This document shows, one piece after another, positions 25,943 to 35,566 of a stretch of DNA of 64,000 bases. Position numbers and translations under genes: made by a program. Each line of letters opens with the position of its first letter. The stretch's first letter is position 1. The notes below the pieces were generated by a model. The model did not search any database. It was given only the letters and a program-made list of their open reading frames with translations, and was not told the origin of the DNA. The DNA is taken from positions 1,114,760 through 1,178,759 of the forward strand of contig NZ_KB850072.1 in NCBI RefSeq assembly GCF_000369525.1, written 5' to 3'. Origin of the DNA: Acinetobacter higginsii (GTDB lineage Bacteria; Pseudomonadota; Gammaproteobacteria; Pseudomonadales; Moraxellaceae).

Positions 25943-26662
25943 GGCTTTGATGATGATCATCATGGGGCGTCTTAATTCATTCTGCCAACTTAACCTTTCC
26001 ACCATTTCTTTAGGTGGTGTGGGTTCAATCACTGCTGTAATTTCAAAACCTGCAGTTAATAAGGCTGTAATATGGGTTTCAAGCGTTCTGTGATATTTCA
26101 CAACTTTTGCATCTAAAAAATGGGTTTCTCTTTTGCCTTGTTCGAAATAGTGGTCAACAGGCCAGTGCATCGGCTGTTGCTCTGCATCATAGTACCAATC
26201 TTGTTGTTCACAGGCTGTGAAAATAGGATGCTCAACCGAATAGTACAGTTCGCCTTGAGACGTTAATAAGGATGCAGCCTTGGCAAACACAGGCTCAATA
26301 TCTTCGATGTAATGCAAAGCAAGAGAACTGATTATGACGTCAAAGCTCGCTTTATCTGCTGTAAAGTCCTCAATTGCGGTATGTTGATAATCCACGTTTT
26401 GGGCTGATGTTAAGAGACGTGCTTTTTCAAGCATTTTAATGGATAAATCAATTCCGATCACTGAACGAGCACCTTGTTCAGCAGCAAACTGACAATGCCA
26501 GCCATAGCCACAACCTAAGTCTAAAACCTTTTTGTTCTTTAACTCGGGTATATGTGTTTTAAATGCGGACCACTCACCAGCAGCATTTAGGCCATGCACT
26601 GAGCGAGGCATTTTTGAGTATTCAGTAAAGAAGTGTGGATCATCATATTTGTTTTGTTGCAT
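25928..26662 (-). CDS. class I SAM-dependent methyltransferase
   Basis: A 244-residue methyltransferase. Motif I is KVLDLGCGYGWH (about 45-56), the acidic residue of motif II is in SVIGIDLS, motif IV-like DVIISSLALHYIED follows, and there is a late EHPIFTA segment. It looks like the Methyltransf_11/25 group of small-molecule methyltransferases. Substrate unknown. Its stop lies within the rnd terminator region. Confidence 0.82.
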   Translation of the reverse strand: MQQNKYDDPHFFTEYSKMPRSVHGLNAAGEWSAFKTHIPELKNKKVLDLGCGYGWHCQFAAEQGARSVIGIDLSIKMLEKARLLTSAQNVDYQHTAIEDFTADKASFDVIISSLALHYIEDIEPVFAKAASLLTSQGELYYSVEHPIFTACEQQDWYYDAEQQPMHWPVDHYFEQGKRETHFLDAKVVKYHRTLETHITALLTAGFEITAVIEPTPPKEMVERLSWQNELRRPMMIIIKAKKKS

Positions 26663-26832
26663 AGCTGTGCCATTGAAAAATCATGGCTTGATTATGACAC
26701 TCTGCGCGAATACTCGGAAATAGGTTGTATTGTGAATCTGGAAAAAAGACGACTCTAGCGTTAACAATCGTTAATGTATCCATTTTTATTTTCATGTATG
26801 CTGTCTTTGATTGTTAATAGATGTGAGTAAAC

Positions 26833-27138
26833 ATGCACTGCGATATTTATAGATCGAGCAAAAAAGATGAAATGTATATGTATATTGCTCGTCCAAATTA
26901 TCCTGATGACAAGGAACAAGAAAACCCATTTGAAGGTGTTCCAGAAACAGTTCTACAAGCATTTGGCAAAGCCACTTTTGTCATGCATTTAGAACTTCAT
27001 AATGAGCGTAAACTTGCACGTGCTAACGTTTTACATGTGTTAGATTCATTAAATACCAAAGGCTTTTTTATTCAGATGCCGCCAGAGGGATTAATCAATC
27101 CGAATGCGGTAGAACCAGAGGGTTTACGCGGTGCTTGA
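26833..27138 (+). CDS. ycgL: YcgL domain protein
   Basis: A 101-residue protein with the YcgL-domain pattern: [18 protein letters not shown], then [40 protein letters not shown]. Function is not established. It lies downstream of rnd but after a terminator, and overlaps the next gene by 8 bp, so translation is probably coupled. Confidence 0.9.
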   Translation: MHCDIYRSSKKDEMYMYIARPNYPDDKEQENPFEGVPETVLQAFGKATFVMHLELHNERKLARANVLHVLDSLNTKGFFIQMPPEGLINPNAVEPEGLRGA

Positions 27139-27517
27139 GACTCTAACAGCGATTTGGTCAAACATTCTTTCAGTACTGGATCAGTTCCCTGAAGAAAATG
27201 TTGCGATCATTGTTTATGTTACAGGGACGCTCATTGCATTGTGGTGTTGGTATCGTTTGATGTCACGCCTACCCAATCCAATTGGTGGCATCCTTTGGAT
27301 TATTGCCTTTGCAGTTCTTGCGACTCCAACAATTTCAGAAGGTCCAAACTCGGCCTTAGCACCAGCAATTTTTGGTTTGCTTTTTGGTGTCCTCACCAAA
27401 GAACATGTCTTAGTCTGGTCTAACTTATCATTGATTTTATTTGTCATTGGTACGGGGTTACTGATCGGCTTCTGCTGGTCAAAATACACTGCAAATAAAA
27501 CTGCACGTTCAGTTTAG
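27131..27517 (+). CDS. small four-helix inner-membrane protein, unknown
   Basis: A 128-residue hydrophobic protein with about four membrane helices (around 24-40, 50-68, 76-88, 97-118). It begins at a GTG that overlaps the end of ycgL. No family recognised. Position between ycgL and a MoxR/VWA pair suggests co-transcription. Confidence 0.65.
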   Translation: MLETLTAIWSNILSVLDQFPEENVAIIVYVTGTLIALWCWYRLMSRLPNPIGGILWIIAFAVLATPTISEGPNSALAPAIFGLLFGVLTKEHVLVWSNLSLILFVIGTGLLIGFCWSKYTANKTARSV

Positions 27518-27552
27518 ATACAACGTTACATATAGAAAAATAAGGTTTTAAA

Positions 27553-28404
27553 ATGTCTGCTGATACACAACACTTCACTGGTACAGATCAATATATTGCG
27601 ACCGATAGCCTGAAACTTGCAGTGAAAGCTGCTCGTGCCTTACAAAAACCATTATTGGTGAAAGGTGAGCCAGGTACTGGTAAAACATTACTTGCAGAGC
27701 AAGTGGCTGAAAGTTTGGGTTTGAAGCTGATTACGTGGCATATCAAATCAACCACCAAAGCCCAGCAAGGTTTGTATGAATATGATGCTGTTTCACGTTT
27801 GCGTGATAGCCAGTTAGGTGATGATCGTGTCTACGACATTAAAAACTATATTAAACCCGGTAAATTGTGGGAAGCATTTACCAGCGAAGAGCGTTGTGTA
27901 TTGTTGATTGATGAAATCGACAAGGCGGATATTGAATTCCCAAATGACTTATTGCATGAACTCGACAAAATGTCGTTTTATGTTTATGAGACAGGTGAGA
28001 CCATTACCGCAACACAACGCCCAATCGTGATCATTACCTCGAATAATGAGAAGGAATTACCTGATGCATTCTTGCGTCGTTGTTTCTTCCATTATATCGA
28101 ATTCCCAGATGATGCAACTATGCGTGACATCATTGCAGTACATTTCCCGAATATTTCAAATACCTTGGTGAGTGAAGCCTTACAGGTGTTCTTTAAATTA
28201 CGTGAAGTTCCGAATTTGAAGAAACCACCTTCAACATCAGAACTCATTGACTGGTTAAGCCTGCTGATGGCAGATGATATGCCAGAAGATGTGTTGCGTA
28301 ATCATGATAAATCCAAAGCGATTCCACCATTGTATGGTGCCTTGATTAAGAATGAACAAGATGTGCAATTGCTTGAACGTTTAGCCTTTATGTCACGCCG
28401 CTAA
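27553..28404 (+). CDS. MoxR-family AAA+ ATPase
   Basis: A 283-residue AAA+ ATPase. Walker A is GEPGTGKT (38-45), Walker B VLLIDEID (116-123), sensor 1 IVIITSNNEKELPDAFLRR. MoxR ATPases act as chaperones that load metal or cofactors into partners, working with the VWA protein encoded just downstream (12-bp gap). This is the CoxD-like subgroup. Confidence 0.9.
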   Translation: MSADTQHFTGTDQYIATDSLKLAVKAARALQKPLLVKGEPGTGKTLLAEQVAESLGLKLITWHIKSTTKAQQGLYEYDAVSRLRDSQLGDDRVYDIKNYIKPGKLWEAFTSEERCVLLIDEIDKADIEFPNDLLHELDKMSFYVYETGETITATQRPIVIITSNNEKELPDAFLRRCFFHYIEFPDDATMRDIIAVHFPNISNTLVSEALQVFFKLREVPNLKKPPSTSELIDWLSLLMADDMPEDVLRNHDKSKAIPPLYGALIKNEQDVQLLERLAFMSRR

Positions 28405-28416
28405 GAGTGTTTAAAA

Positions 28417-29604
28417 ATGTTTGTGCGACTGTTTTACACCTTACGCAAATATGGCGTACCTGTAACAACACGTGAGCTCATTGATCTTAATCAGGCGGTA
28501 GCTTCAGGTCTTGTGTTTGCAGATCAGGAACAGTTCTATCAATTGGCTAAAACGGTTTTAGTCAAAGATGAGCGCTTTTTTGATAAGTTCGATCGTGCCA
28601 TGAAAGATTATTTTGATGGCATCGAAACTTTTGATTTAGATGAATTGCTGAAACAAGTTCATAAGTTACCCAAAGACTGGTTTGATCTTGAACTATTAGA
28701 GAAACATCTTACACCTGAGCAACGTGCAGAATTGCAAAAAGCAGGTTCTCTCGAAGAACTGATGAAAATGTTGGAAGAACGCTTACGTGAACAACATAAA
28801 AAACATCAGGGTGGCAATCGTATGGTTGGTACTGGGGGAACTTCACCTTTCGGTGCGTTTGGTGATCATCCTGAAGGTGTTCGTATTGGTGGTCCAGGGC
28901 GTAAACGTTCGGCGGTTAAAGTTTGGGAACAACGTAAATACCAAAATCTGGATGATGATCAGGTTTTGGGAACCCGTCAAATGCAAATCGCCTTACGTCG
29001 TTTGCGTAAATTTGCACGCCAAGGTGCGGCTGAAGAGCTGGATGTCGATGGCACTATTCGTGAGACAGCAAAACAAGGGATTTTGGATGTACAACTGGTT
29101 CCAGAACGTCGTAACCGCATTAAAGTATTAATGCTGTTTGATGTTGGTGGTTCGATGGATGCCTATATCGCTGAGTGTGAAAAGCTATTTAGTGCGGCCA
29201 AATCAGAGTTTAAAACCCTCGAATATTTCTATTTCCATAACTGTCTATATGATCATGTGTGGAAGGATAACCATCGCCGTAGTTCAACCCGTATGAATAC
29301 TTGGGATCTGTTCTATACTTATGGACGTGATTATCGGGTCATCGTGGTTGGTGATGCCAGTATGGCGCCGTATGAATTAAAATCTGCGGGTGGCTCAGTT
29401 GAATATATGAATGAAGAATCGGGTGAAGTGTGGCTTAGACGTTTACGTCAGCACTTTGACAAAACCGCTTGGTTGAACCCTGAAATGGAAGGTTACTGGC
29501 ATTACACCCAAACCATTAACTGGATTAAAGAAATTTTTGAGAATCATATGTTTCCAATGACCTTAAAGGGCATTGAAGATATGACACGCTATCTATCGCG
29601 TTAA
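28417..29604 (+). CDS. VWA domain protein (CoxE-like), partner of MoxR
   Basis: A 395-residue protein. The N-terminal part is helical and charged; a Gly-rich linker (GGNRMVGTGGTSPFGAFG, around 130-150) leads into a von Willebrand A domain. The metal site reads DVGGS at 242-246, so the second residue of the DxSxS motif is Gly; this variant is common in CoxE-like proteins. The acidic partners lie further on (VVGDASMAPYEL). Encoded directly behind its MoxR ATPase. Confidence 0.88.
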   Translation: MFVRLFYTLRKYGVPVTTRELIDLNQAVASGLVFADQEQFYQLAKTVLVKDERFFDKFDRAMKDYFDGIETFDLDELLKQVHKLPKDWFDLELLEKHLTPEQRAELQKAGSLEELMKMLEERLREQHKKHQGGNRMVGTGGTSPFGAFGDHPEGVRIGGPGRKRSAVKVWEQRKYQNLDDDQVLGTRQMQIALRRLRKFARQGAAEELDVDGTIRETAKQGILDVQLVPERRNRIKVLMLFDVGGSMDAYIAECEKLFSAAKSEFKTLEYFYFHNCLYDHVWKDNHRRSSTRMNTWDLFYTYGRDYRVIVVGDASMAPYELKSAGGSVEYMNEESGEVWLRRLRQHFDKTAWLNPEMEGYWHYTQTINWIKEIFENHMFPMTLKGIEDMTRYLSR

Positions 29605-29641
29605 AACTTTATATTAAGACTTTATAAGAACAGGAAAAAAC

Positions 29642-30847
29642 ATGGAACATCAAATTAATGGCGTTGCTTTGCCAAATGAAGCAGGTTTCTTTGGCAACTT
29701 TGGTGGTCAGTTCATTCCACCGCATTTAAAAGAAGCCATGGATGAAATTAACACGGCTTATGAAGAGATTCGTCATACCGCTGAGTTTCAGGATGAGTTA
29801 AACGACTTATTTAAAAACTATGTTGGCCGTCCAAGCCCATTGTTCCATGCCAAGCGTTTGTCTGATCAATTGGGCGGGGCGCAAATTTATTTAAAACGCG
29901 AAGATCTAAACCATACCGGTGCGCATAAAATCAACCATTGTTTGGGTGAGGCATTGCTTGCCAAATATATGGGCAAAAGAAAAGTCATTGCCGAGACAGG
30001 TGCGGGGCAACACGGCGTGGCTTTGGCAACGGCTTGTGCATTGGTTGGTATTCCATGTGAAATCCATATGGGTCAGGTTGATATCGAAAAAGAACATCCG
30101 AATGTTGTGAAGATGAAAATCTTGGGTGCGAAACTGGTTGCTGTGACTCAAGGGACTGCGACCTTAAAAGATGCAGTGGATAGCGCATTTGAAGAGTATT
30201 TAAAAGATCCTAAAAACTATATCTATGCCATTGGTTCGGTGGTGGGTCCACATCCATTCCCAAAAATGGTTCGTGATTTTCAATCGATTATTGGCAATGA
30301 AATCAAAACCCAGTCTAATGAGCGTTTTGGTCAGAATCCAGATTATGTGGTTGCCTGTGTTGGTGGTGGTTCTAATGCGATTGGCGCATTCACCGCTTTT
30401 TTAAATACGCCTGAAGTTCAATTAGTCGGTGTAGAACCTGCGGGTCATGGCCTAGATACAGATAAACACTCAGCCACTTTGACCTTGGGTAAGCCCGGGC
30501 AGATTCATGGTATGGCGTGCTATGTACTGGAAGATGATAACGGTGAGCCATTACCAGTACATTCGATTGCATCAGGCTTGGATTATCCGGGTGTCGGGCC
30601 ACAACATAGTTTCCTGAAAGAGCTTGGCCGTGTGCAATACGAAACAGCGACGGATCAGGAATGTTTGGACGCATTTATGACACTTTCACGTGTTGAAGGT
30701 ATTGTACCTGCCTTAGAAAGTTCACATGCTGTGGCTTGGGCATTACGTGAAGCACCTAAAATGGATAAGAACATTAAGATTGTGGTGAATCTTTCTGGTC
30801 GTGGCGATAAAGACTCGGATTATGTCGCAGAAAAGCTAGGCTTATAA
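29642..30847 (+). CDS. trpB: tryptophan synthase beta chain, orphan
   Basis: A 401-residue PLP enzyme of the TrpB family. PLP lysine is K96 in [10 protein letters not shown], the phosphate loop is [10 protein letters not shown], and the C-terminal NLSGRGDKD is canonical. The N-terminal part [21 protein letters not shown] differs from the usual GIHGGRFV-type N-terminus of proteobacterial TrpB. No trpA or trpF is adjacent. It may be the housekeeping enzyme placed apart, or a second TrpB used without TrpA. Confidence 0.88.
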   Translation: MEHQINGVALPNEAGFFGNFGGQFIPPHLKEAMDEINTAYEEIRHTAEFQDELNDLFKNYVGRPSPLFHAKRLSDQLGGAQIYLKREDLNHTGAHKINHCLGEALLAKYMGKRKVIAETGAGQHGVALATACALVGIPCEIHMGQVDIEKEHPNVVKMKILGAKLVAVTQGTATLKDAVDSAFEEYLKDPKNYIYAIGSVVGPHPFPKMVRDFQSIIGNEIKTQSNERFGQNPDYVVACVGGGSNAIGAFTAFLNTPEVQLVGVEPAGHGLDTDKHSATLTLGKPGQIHGMACYVLEDDNGEPLPVHSIASGLDYPGVGPQHSFLKELGRVQYETATDQECLDAFMTLSRVEGIVPALESSHAVAWALREAPKMDKNIKIVVNLSGRGDKDSDYVAEKLGL

Positions 30848-30876
30848 GTTCAGACTGAATATCTCATTGTGAATAG

Positions 30877-30906
30877 ACCGCTTCTTGTAGAGAGGCGGTT
30901 TTTTTA
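30877..30906 (+). terminator. terminator after trpB
   Basis: ACCGCTTCT / AGAGGCGGT with a T7 run. Confidence 0.9.
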
Positions 30907-30973
30907 TTGTTAAATCAACCTTAATCCCGTTAGAATAAAGCGTTTTGCAATTAGCACTTTTGGAGACGCCTAA

Positions 30974-31984
30974 GTGGAGCGACCGACAATCAGCCCTGAA
31001 CATTTACAAGAAGCGGCTGAAAACCTAGTAACCATTCGAGATTTTGTTCGTTTTGGGGTAACCGCACTACGTCAATATGACGCGCACTTAGGTCAAGGTA
31101 CTCAAGATTATTTTGCAGAGAGTTCTGCATTGGTACTACAAACACTATCACTTGAGTGGAAAGCGGACGCTGAAATTCTGGATGCCAAACTTTTACCAAG
31201 CGAAAAAGCAGAATTCCTCAGCTTGTTAGAACGTCGTATCAATGATCGTATTCCAACCTCATATTTATTGAACTTGGCCTATTTCTTCAATAAGCCATTC
31301 TATGTAGATGAGCGTGTTTTGATTCCGCGTTCACCGATTGCTGAGTTGATTGAACAACGTTTTGCACCGTACTGCCTAGATGAAAATGGCCGTATGTTGG
31401 AAGCGTTAAACAACTTGCCTGAAAACAACAATCCGAAAACACCACAACGTATTTTAGATATGTGTACGGGTTCCGGTTGTATTGCGATTGCGTTAGCTTA
31501 TGCCTTTCCAGAATCAGAAGTCGATGCGACTGATATTTCAAAAGAAGCACTGGAAGTGGCTTCAATCAACACTGAGCACCATGATAAACAGTATCAAGTG
31601 GCTTTACTTGAATCTGACTTGTTCTCAAAAATTCCTGCTGAAAACCAATATGACCTGATCGTCAGCAATCCACCGTATGTGGATGCAGAAGATATGGCGG
31701 ATTTACCAGAAGAATTCTTACATGAGCCTGAGCTTGCACTGGCTGCGGGGCAAGATGGCTTAGATTTAGTCCGTAAGATGTTAGCTCAAGCTGCTGATTA
31801 TTTAACGGAAGATGGCCTGATTGTGATTGAAGTTGGTAACTCTGAATGGGCAATGCGTCAGAACTTCAATACAGTTGACTTCCATTGGCTCACTTTCCAA
31901 AAAGGCGGTTCTGGTATTTTTGCTTTAACTGCTGAACAATGCCGCCGTTATAAAGAAGTCTTTCAGCAATCAGTTCAAAACTAA
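30974..31984 (+). CDS. prmB: ribosomal protein uL3 glutamine N5-methyltransferase
   Basis: A 336-residue methyltransferase of the HemK/PrmB group that methylates a Gln of ribosomal protein L3. The catalytic SNPPYVD motif is near residue 230 and motif I is ILDMCTGSGCIAIALAYAFP. The N-terminal helical domain is followed by RIPTSYLLNLAYFF and VLIPRSPIAELI, as in PrmB. The start is a GTG behind a GGAGACGCC site. It sits 11 bp before aroC, a common pairing. Confidence 0.94.
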   Translation: MERPTISPEHLQEAAENLVTIRDFVRFGVTALRQYDAHLGQGTQDYFAESSALVLQTLSLEWKADAEILDAKLLPSEKAEFLSLLERRINDRIPTSYLLNLAYFFNKPFYVDERVLIPRSPIAELIEQRFAPYCLDENGRMLEALNNLPENNNPKTPQRILDMCTGSGCIAIALAYAFPESEVDATDISKEALEVASINTEHHDKQYQVALLESDLFSKIPAENQYDLIVSNPPYVDAEDMADLPEEFLHEPELALAAGQDGLDLVRKMLAQAADYLTEDGLIVIEVGNSEWAMRQNFNTVDFHWLTFQKGGSGIFALTAEQCRRYKEVFQQSVQN

Positions 31985-31995
31985 GGGGTTAAAGC

Positions 31996-33087
31996 ATGGC
32001 AGGGAATAGTATTGGGCAACTGTTTCGAGTAACAACCTGTGGCGAGTCACATGGTGCGGGCTTGATGGCGATTGTCGATGGCGTGCCGCCTGGTCTTGAG
32101 CTTTGTGAAGCAGATTTGCAAAAAGATTTAGACCGCCGTAAACCGGGAACATCGAAGTTTGCAACGCAACGTAAAGAACCAGATCAAGTTGAGATTATCT
32201 CGGGTGTTTTCGAAGGTAAAACCACAGGAACATCGATTGGTTTATTAATCCGTAATACGGATCAGAAATCAAAAGACTACGGCAATATCGCTCAAACTTT
32301 CCGTCCAGGCCATGCGGATTACACTTATACGCAAAAATACGGTTTCCGAGACTATCGTGGTGGTGGTCGTTCGAGCGCCCGTGAAACGGCAATGCGTGTT
32401 GCGGCAGGTGCAATTGCCAAGAAATATCTTGCTGAAAAATTTGGTATTGATATTCGTGGACATGTCACACAAATTGGCAATGAGGTTGCAGAAAAGTTGG
32501 ATTGGGCAGAAGTGCCGAATAACCCATTTTTCTGTGGTGATGTGGATGCGGTACCTCGCTTTGAGCAACTTGTGACTGCATTACGCGAGCAAGGCACCAG
32601 TTGTGGTGCCAAGCTTGAAATCATTGCTGAAAAAGTACCTGTGGGTTGGGGTGAACCTGTCTTTGATCGTTTAGATGCGGATATTGCCCATGCCATGATG
32701 AGCATCAATGCGGTTAAAGGTGTTGAAATTGGTGATGGTTTTGCGGTTGCGGGGCAGTTTGGCCATGAAACCCGTGACGAACTGACGACAGATGGCTTCC
32801 TTGCCAATCATGCAGGTGGCATCTTGGGTGGGATTTCAAGCGGTCAGAGCATTCGTGTTGCGATTGCATTGAAACCGACTGCAAGTATTACCACACCAGG
32901 TAAAACCATTACGATTGAACGTGAAAATACTGATGTATTGACCAAAGGTCGTCATGATCCGTGTGTCGGTGTACGTGCAACACCAATTGCTGAAGCAATG
33001 CTTGCGATCGTGTTAATGGATCATTTTTTAAGACATCGTGCACAAAATGCAGATGTTGTTGCTCCATTTAAACCAATCGAACCATAA
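31996..33087 (+). CDS. aroC: chorismate synthase
   Basis: A 363-residue FMN-dependent enzyme, the last step of the shikimate pathway. Typical signatures are the N-terminal [27 protein letters not shown] with [13 protein letters not shown], and the C-terminal [17 protein letters not shown]. Co-transcribed with prmB. A weak hairpin (33098-33131, AAGCCGCA / TGCGGCTT) follows the stop but lacks a T-run. Confidence 0.97.
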   Translation: MAGNSIGQLFRVTTCGESHGAGLMAIVDGVPPGLELCEADLQKDLDRRKPGTSKFATQRKEPDQVEIISGVFEGKTTGTSIGLLIRNTDQKSKDYGNIAQTFRPGHADYTYTQKYGFRDYRGGGRSSARETAMRVAAGAIAKKYLAEKFGIDIRGHVTQIGNEVAEKLDWAEVPNNPFFCGDVDAVPRFEQLVTALREQGTSCGAKLEIIAEKVPVGWGEPVFDRLDADIAHAMMSINAVKGVEIGDGFAVAGQFGHETRDELTTDGFLANHAGGILGGISSGQSIRVAIALKPTASITTPGKTITIERENTDVLTKGRHDPCVGVRATPIAEAMLAIVLMDHFLRHRAQNADVVAPFKPIEP

Positions 33088-33194
33088 TAAAAATATTAAG
33101 CCGCACATATAATTTATTATATCTGCGGCTTGTGTCACGTTTTAAAATACTTAGATTAAATTAGTTTAATATTCATTTAATAACCATTAATGAA

Positions 33195-34424
33195 TTATAA
33201 TGCTTCAGAAATCATATTATCTGATGTTGCAATGTGATATTGATTTCGACCATTACTTTTTGCGATATATAATGCATGATCCGCTTGTGCAACAAACTCA
33301 GAAAGACTGTCACCTACACAGGGAACCATTGTTGCAACACCTACGCTAATGGTCACATGTTTTGAAACATTGCTACGTGGGTGCAAAATTCCAATATTAC
33401 GTACTAGCTCCATCAATCTTTGTACCTGAGTAATGGCTTGATCACGGTCAGTCATTGAGAAGAGTAGTAGAAACTCTTCTCCACCATAACGTGCAGCCAG
33501 ATCACCACTACGCGAGGCGATAGAGCCCAACATAATCGCAATACGTCTCAGGCATTGATCGCCTTGAATATGTCCTAAAGTATCGTTGTAGAGCTTAAAG
33601 AAGTCGATATCAATCATCATGATGGTAATCGGCATTTCATGGCGTGTTGCTCTTTTCCACTCATTTTCCAATACTTCATCTAGGTAGCGTCGGTTGGCAA
33701 GACCAGTTAAAGCATCTTGCTGGGATAAAATAGACAACTGTTGTGCTTGTCGCATCAATTCTAAACGGTTAAGTTCAATCATACAGTTCTGCAAATAATT
33801 CTCACGGTGCTGGCGATCAGTTGCATAAGCAAGTGCCATACCCAGAAAACTACTGAAGGTGTAAGTACGGTTGAGGAAGGTCCAATCAATTGCCCCGCTA
33901 AACCATGTACTCGCTGCAATACCAATCAATCCGCCGACCCAACCAGCAATGATGGCTGTGTAGAAACGCATTCCTACAAAGGCATAGATGATGACCACCG
34001 CATACATCATCGCAGCATGGAACAAGACATTATTTTGACTTTGCTCCAATACGTTAATGATGGTGAAAGAGATTGCAACGGCGCCTGTTGAGCCGATACA
34101 AACATAGTAATCGAACCACTTATTCATGCTTGGCAGGAACGAAAGTAACCATGCCAATGTAATGATGATACCCACCCAACCGTAGGTTGCCATCCAAGTA
34201 ATACGTAGGTCTGTAGGTAAAACCTGATAAATACCGAAGCTTAGAAATAGATATAAACCTAAAATAATAGGGGCGCGATAGCGGAACTCATGCGCAGCCT
34301 CATTTCTGTACTGATCTCGATAGATCACTTCTAATTCTTTAGGAAACCAAACTAAATTTAGCCCGCGAGAAATTAACAAGTCGATTTGTTCTTGTCCCAA
34401 AATATTGGAAGCTTTCAACTTCAT
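33195..34424 (-). CDS. membrane diguanylate cyclase (GGDEF)
   Basis: A 409-residue protein with about six membrane helices in residues 50-200 followed by a GGDEF domain with the intact active site YGGEEF near residue 311. It also has LANRRYLDE and IDIDFFKLYNDTLGHIQGDQCL, so it should make c-di-GMP. No EAL domain. I chose the ATG at 34424 because GGTGAGAGAT precedes it; a TTG at 34445 extends the frame. The input domain resembles a generic MASE-type sensor. Confidence 0.9.
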   Translation of the reverse strand: MKLKASNILGQEQIDLLISRGLNLVWFPKELEVIYRDQYRNEAAHEFRYRAPIILGLYLFLSFGIYQVLPTDLRITWMATYGWVGIIITLAWLLSFLPSMNKWFDYYVCIGSTGAVAISFTIINVLEQSQNNVLFHAAMMYAVVIIYAFVGMRFYTAIIAGWVGGLIGIAASTWFSGAIDWTFLNRTYTFSSFLGMALAYATDRQHRENYLQNCMIELNRLELMRQAQQLSILSQQDALTGLANRRYLDEVLENEWKRATRHEMPITIMMIDIDFFKLYNDTLGHIQGDQCLRRIAIMLGSIASRSGDLAARYGGEEFLLLFSMTDRDQAITQVQRLMELVRNIGILHPRSNVSKHVTISVGVATMVPCVGDSLSEFVAQADHALYIAKSNGRNQYHIATSDNMISEAL

Positions 34425-34718
34425 CTTATCTCTCACCACTCCCAAATGTTGTTATAAATGTCAAAATAGGGATTATTTTTTTACTACGTTACACTGATTT
34501 AAATAGAATGTGTATTAGATTATAAAAAAATATTAATTTTTATATAAGGGTCATTGCCTAATATAATGATTCAAGTTTAAATTAGATTCAAGAAATAAAA
34601 ACTGTTACAAACTAAATCACAAACGATTGTATCTTTACGGTATTAGGATACAATTTATAAAAAAGCAGCAATCATCGAAGATGATTGGATTAAGTCATAC
34701 GAAATAGGATGCATCGCA

Positions 34719-35465
34719 ATGACTGCTATGAATCAATATGGAACAAAATTAGAAATTACACCCCATTCGGGTTGGGCGCAACGATTCTGGGATGAATTAT
34801 TACCCTCAAAAGAACGAGTGAGTAAACATCCGTTATTCTTAGATATGGCCAATGGCTGTTTAAGCCTTGAATGCTTTCGTTCAGCCTTACTGAATTTTTA
34901 TCCACTGGTCGCACATTTTCCTTCCTATATGGCGGGATCGCTAGCGAAAGCGACTGCTTTTTCACTGGAAGGGGTAACCGAAACCCGAGACTGGCTGATT
35001 CAAAACATCAAGGTTGAGGAGCGGCATTTGAACTGGTATCAGGACTGGGCGGGGGGCTTTGGTCTGACAGTTGAAATGTTGAATAATGTGAAACCACCTG
35101 TCGCCATGAATGCCGTTAATCACTTCTTGTGGGATGTTAATTTTCGTGGAAGTTTAGCAGAGAGTATTGCAGCGACCAATCTTGCGATAGAGTGGGCGAC
35201 AGGTGACTGGACCATTCAGGTCTATAAAGGGATTCAAACCTACACTCAACATCCAGAAGTAAACATCAACAAGCGTTCTCTAGCATGGTTAAGAGCACAT
35301 GCACATTATGATGATCTACATCCCTATGAAGCGATGGAGCTGATTAAGCGCCTATGTGATAAAGACCCTGTACTGCAAAAGAAAGCATTCTTAGCGGCAA
35401 AGGAAGGGCTTGAATACTATGAACTCGCCTTAGATGAGTGCTATAAGCTACAGCATAAAAATTAA
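34719..35465 (+). CDS. heme-oxygenase-fold protein, probable diiron oxidase (TenA/PqqC-like)
   Basis: A 248-residue all-helical protein of the TenA/PqqC/heme-oxygenase-like superfamily. Three helices carry a candidate metal site: E100-x2-H103 in VEERH, E158 in LAIEWATGDW, and H194-x3-D198-x2-H201 in RAHAHYDDLH; E51 could complete it. The H-x3-D-x2-H pattern is that of heme-oxygenase-like diiron oxidases (HDO) rather than thiaminase TenA, which uses a catalytic Cys. The substrate is unknown. It stands alone, upstream of a convergent phospholipase C gene. Often annotated as a TenA family regulator. Confidence 0.7.
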   Translation: MTAMNQYGTKLEITPHSGWAQRFWDELLPSKERVSKHPLFLDMANGCLSLECFRSALLNFYPLVAHFPSYMAGSLAKATAFSLEGVTETRDWLIQNIKVEERHLNWYQDWAGGFGLTVEMLNNVKPPVAMNAVNHFLWDVNFRGSLAESIAATNLAIEWATGDWTIQVYKGIQTYTQHPEVNINKRSLAWLRAHAHYDDLHPYEAMELIKRLCDKDPVLQKKAFLAAKEGLEYYELALDECYKLQHKN

Positions 35466-35512
35466 GGATTCGCTATTCAGTCTGAATTAGATCTGATCTA
35501 TGTATGTGATAA

Positions 35513-35544
35513 AAGTCTCCTTGGTTTTGGAACCAAGGAGACTT
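35513..35544. terminator. terminator between the HDO-like and phospholipase genes
   Basis: A 14-bp perfect inverted repeat, AAGTCTCCTTGGTT / AACCAAGGAGACTT. The better T-run is on the minus strand side. Confidence 0.8.
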
Positions 35545-35566
35545 AAGTGCTTATTCTGTTTAAATC

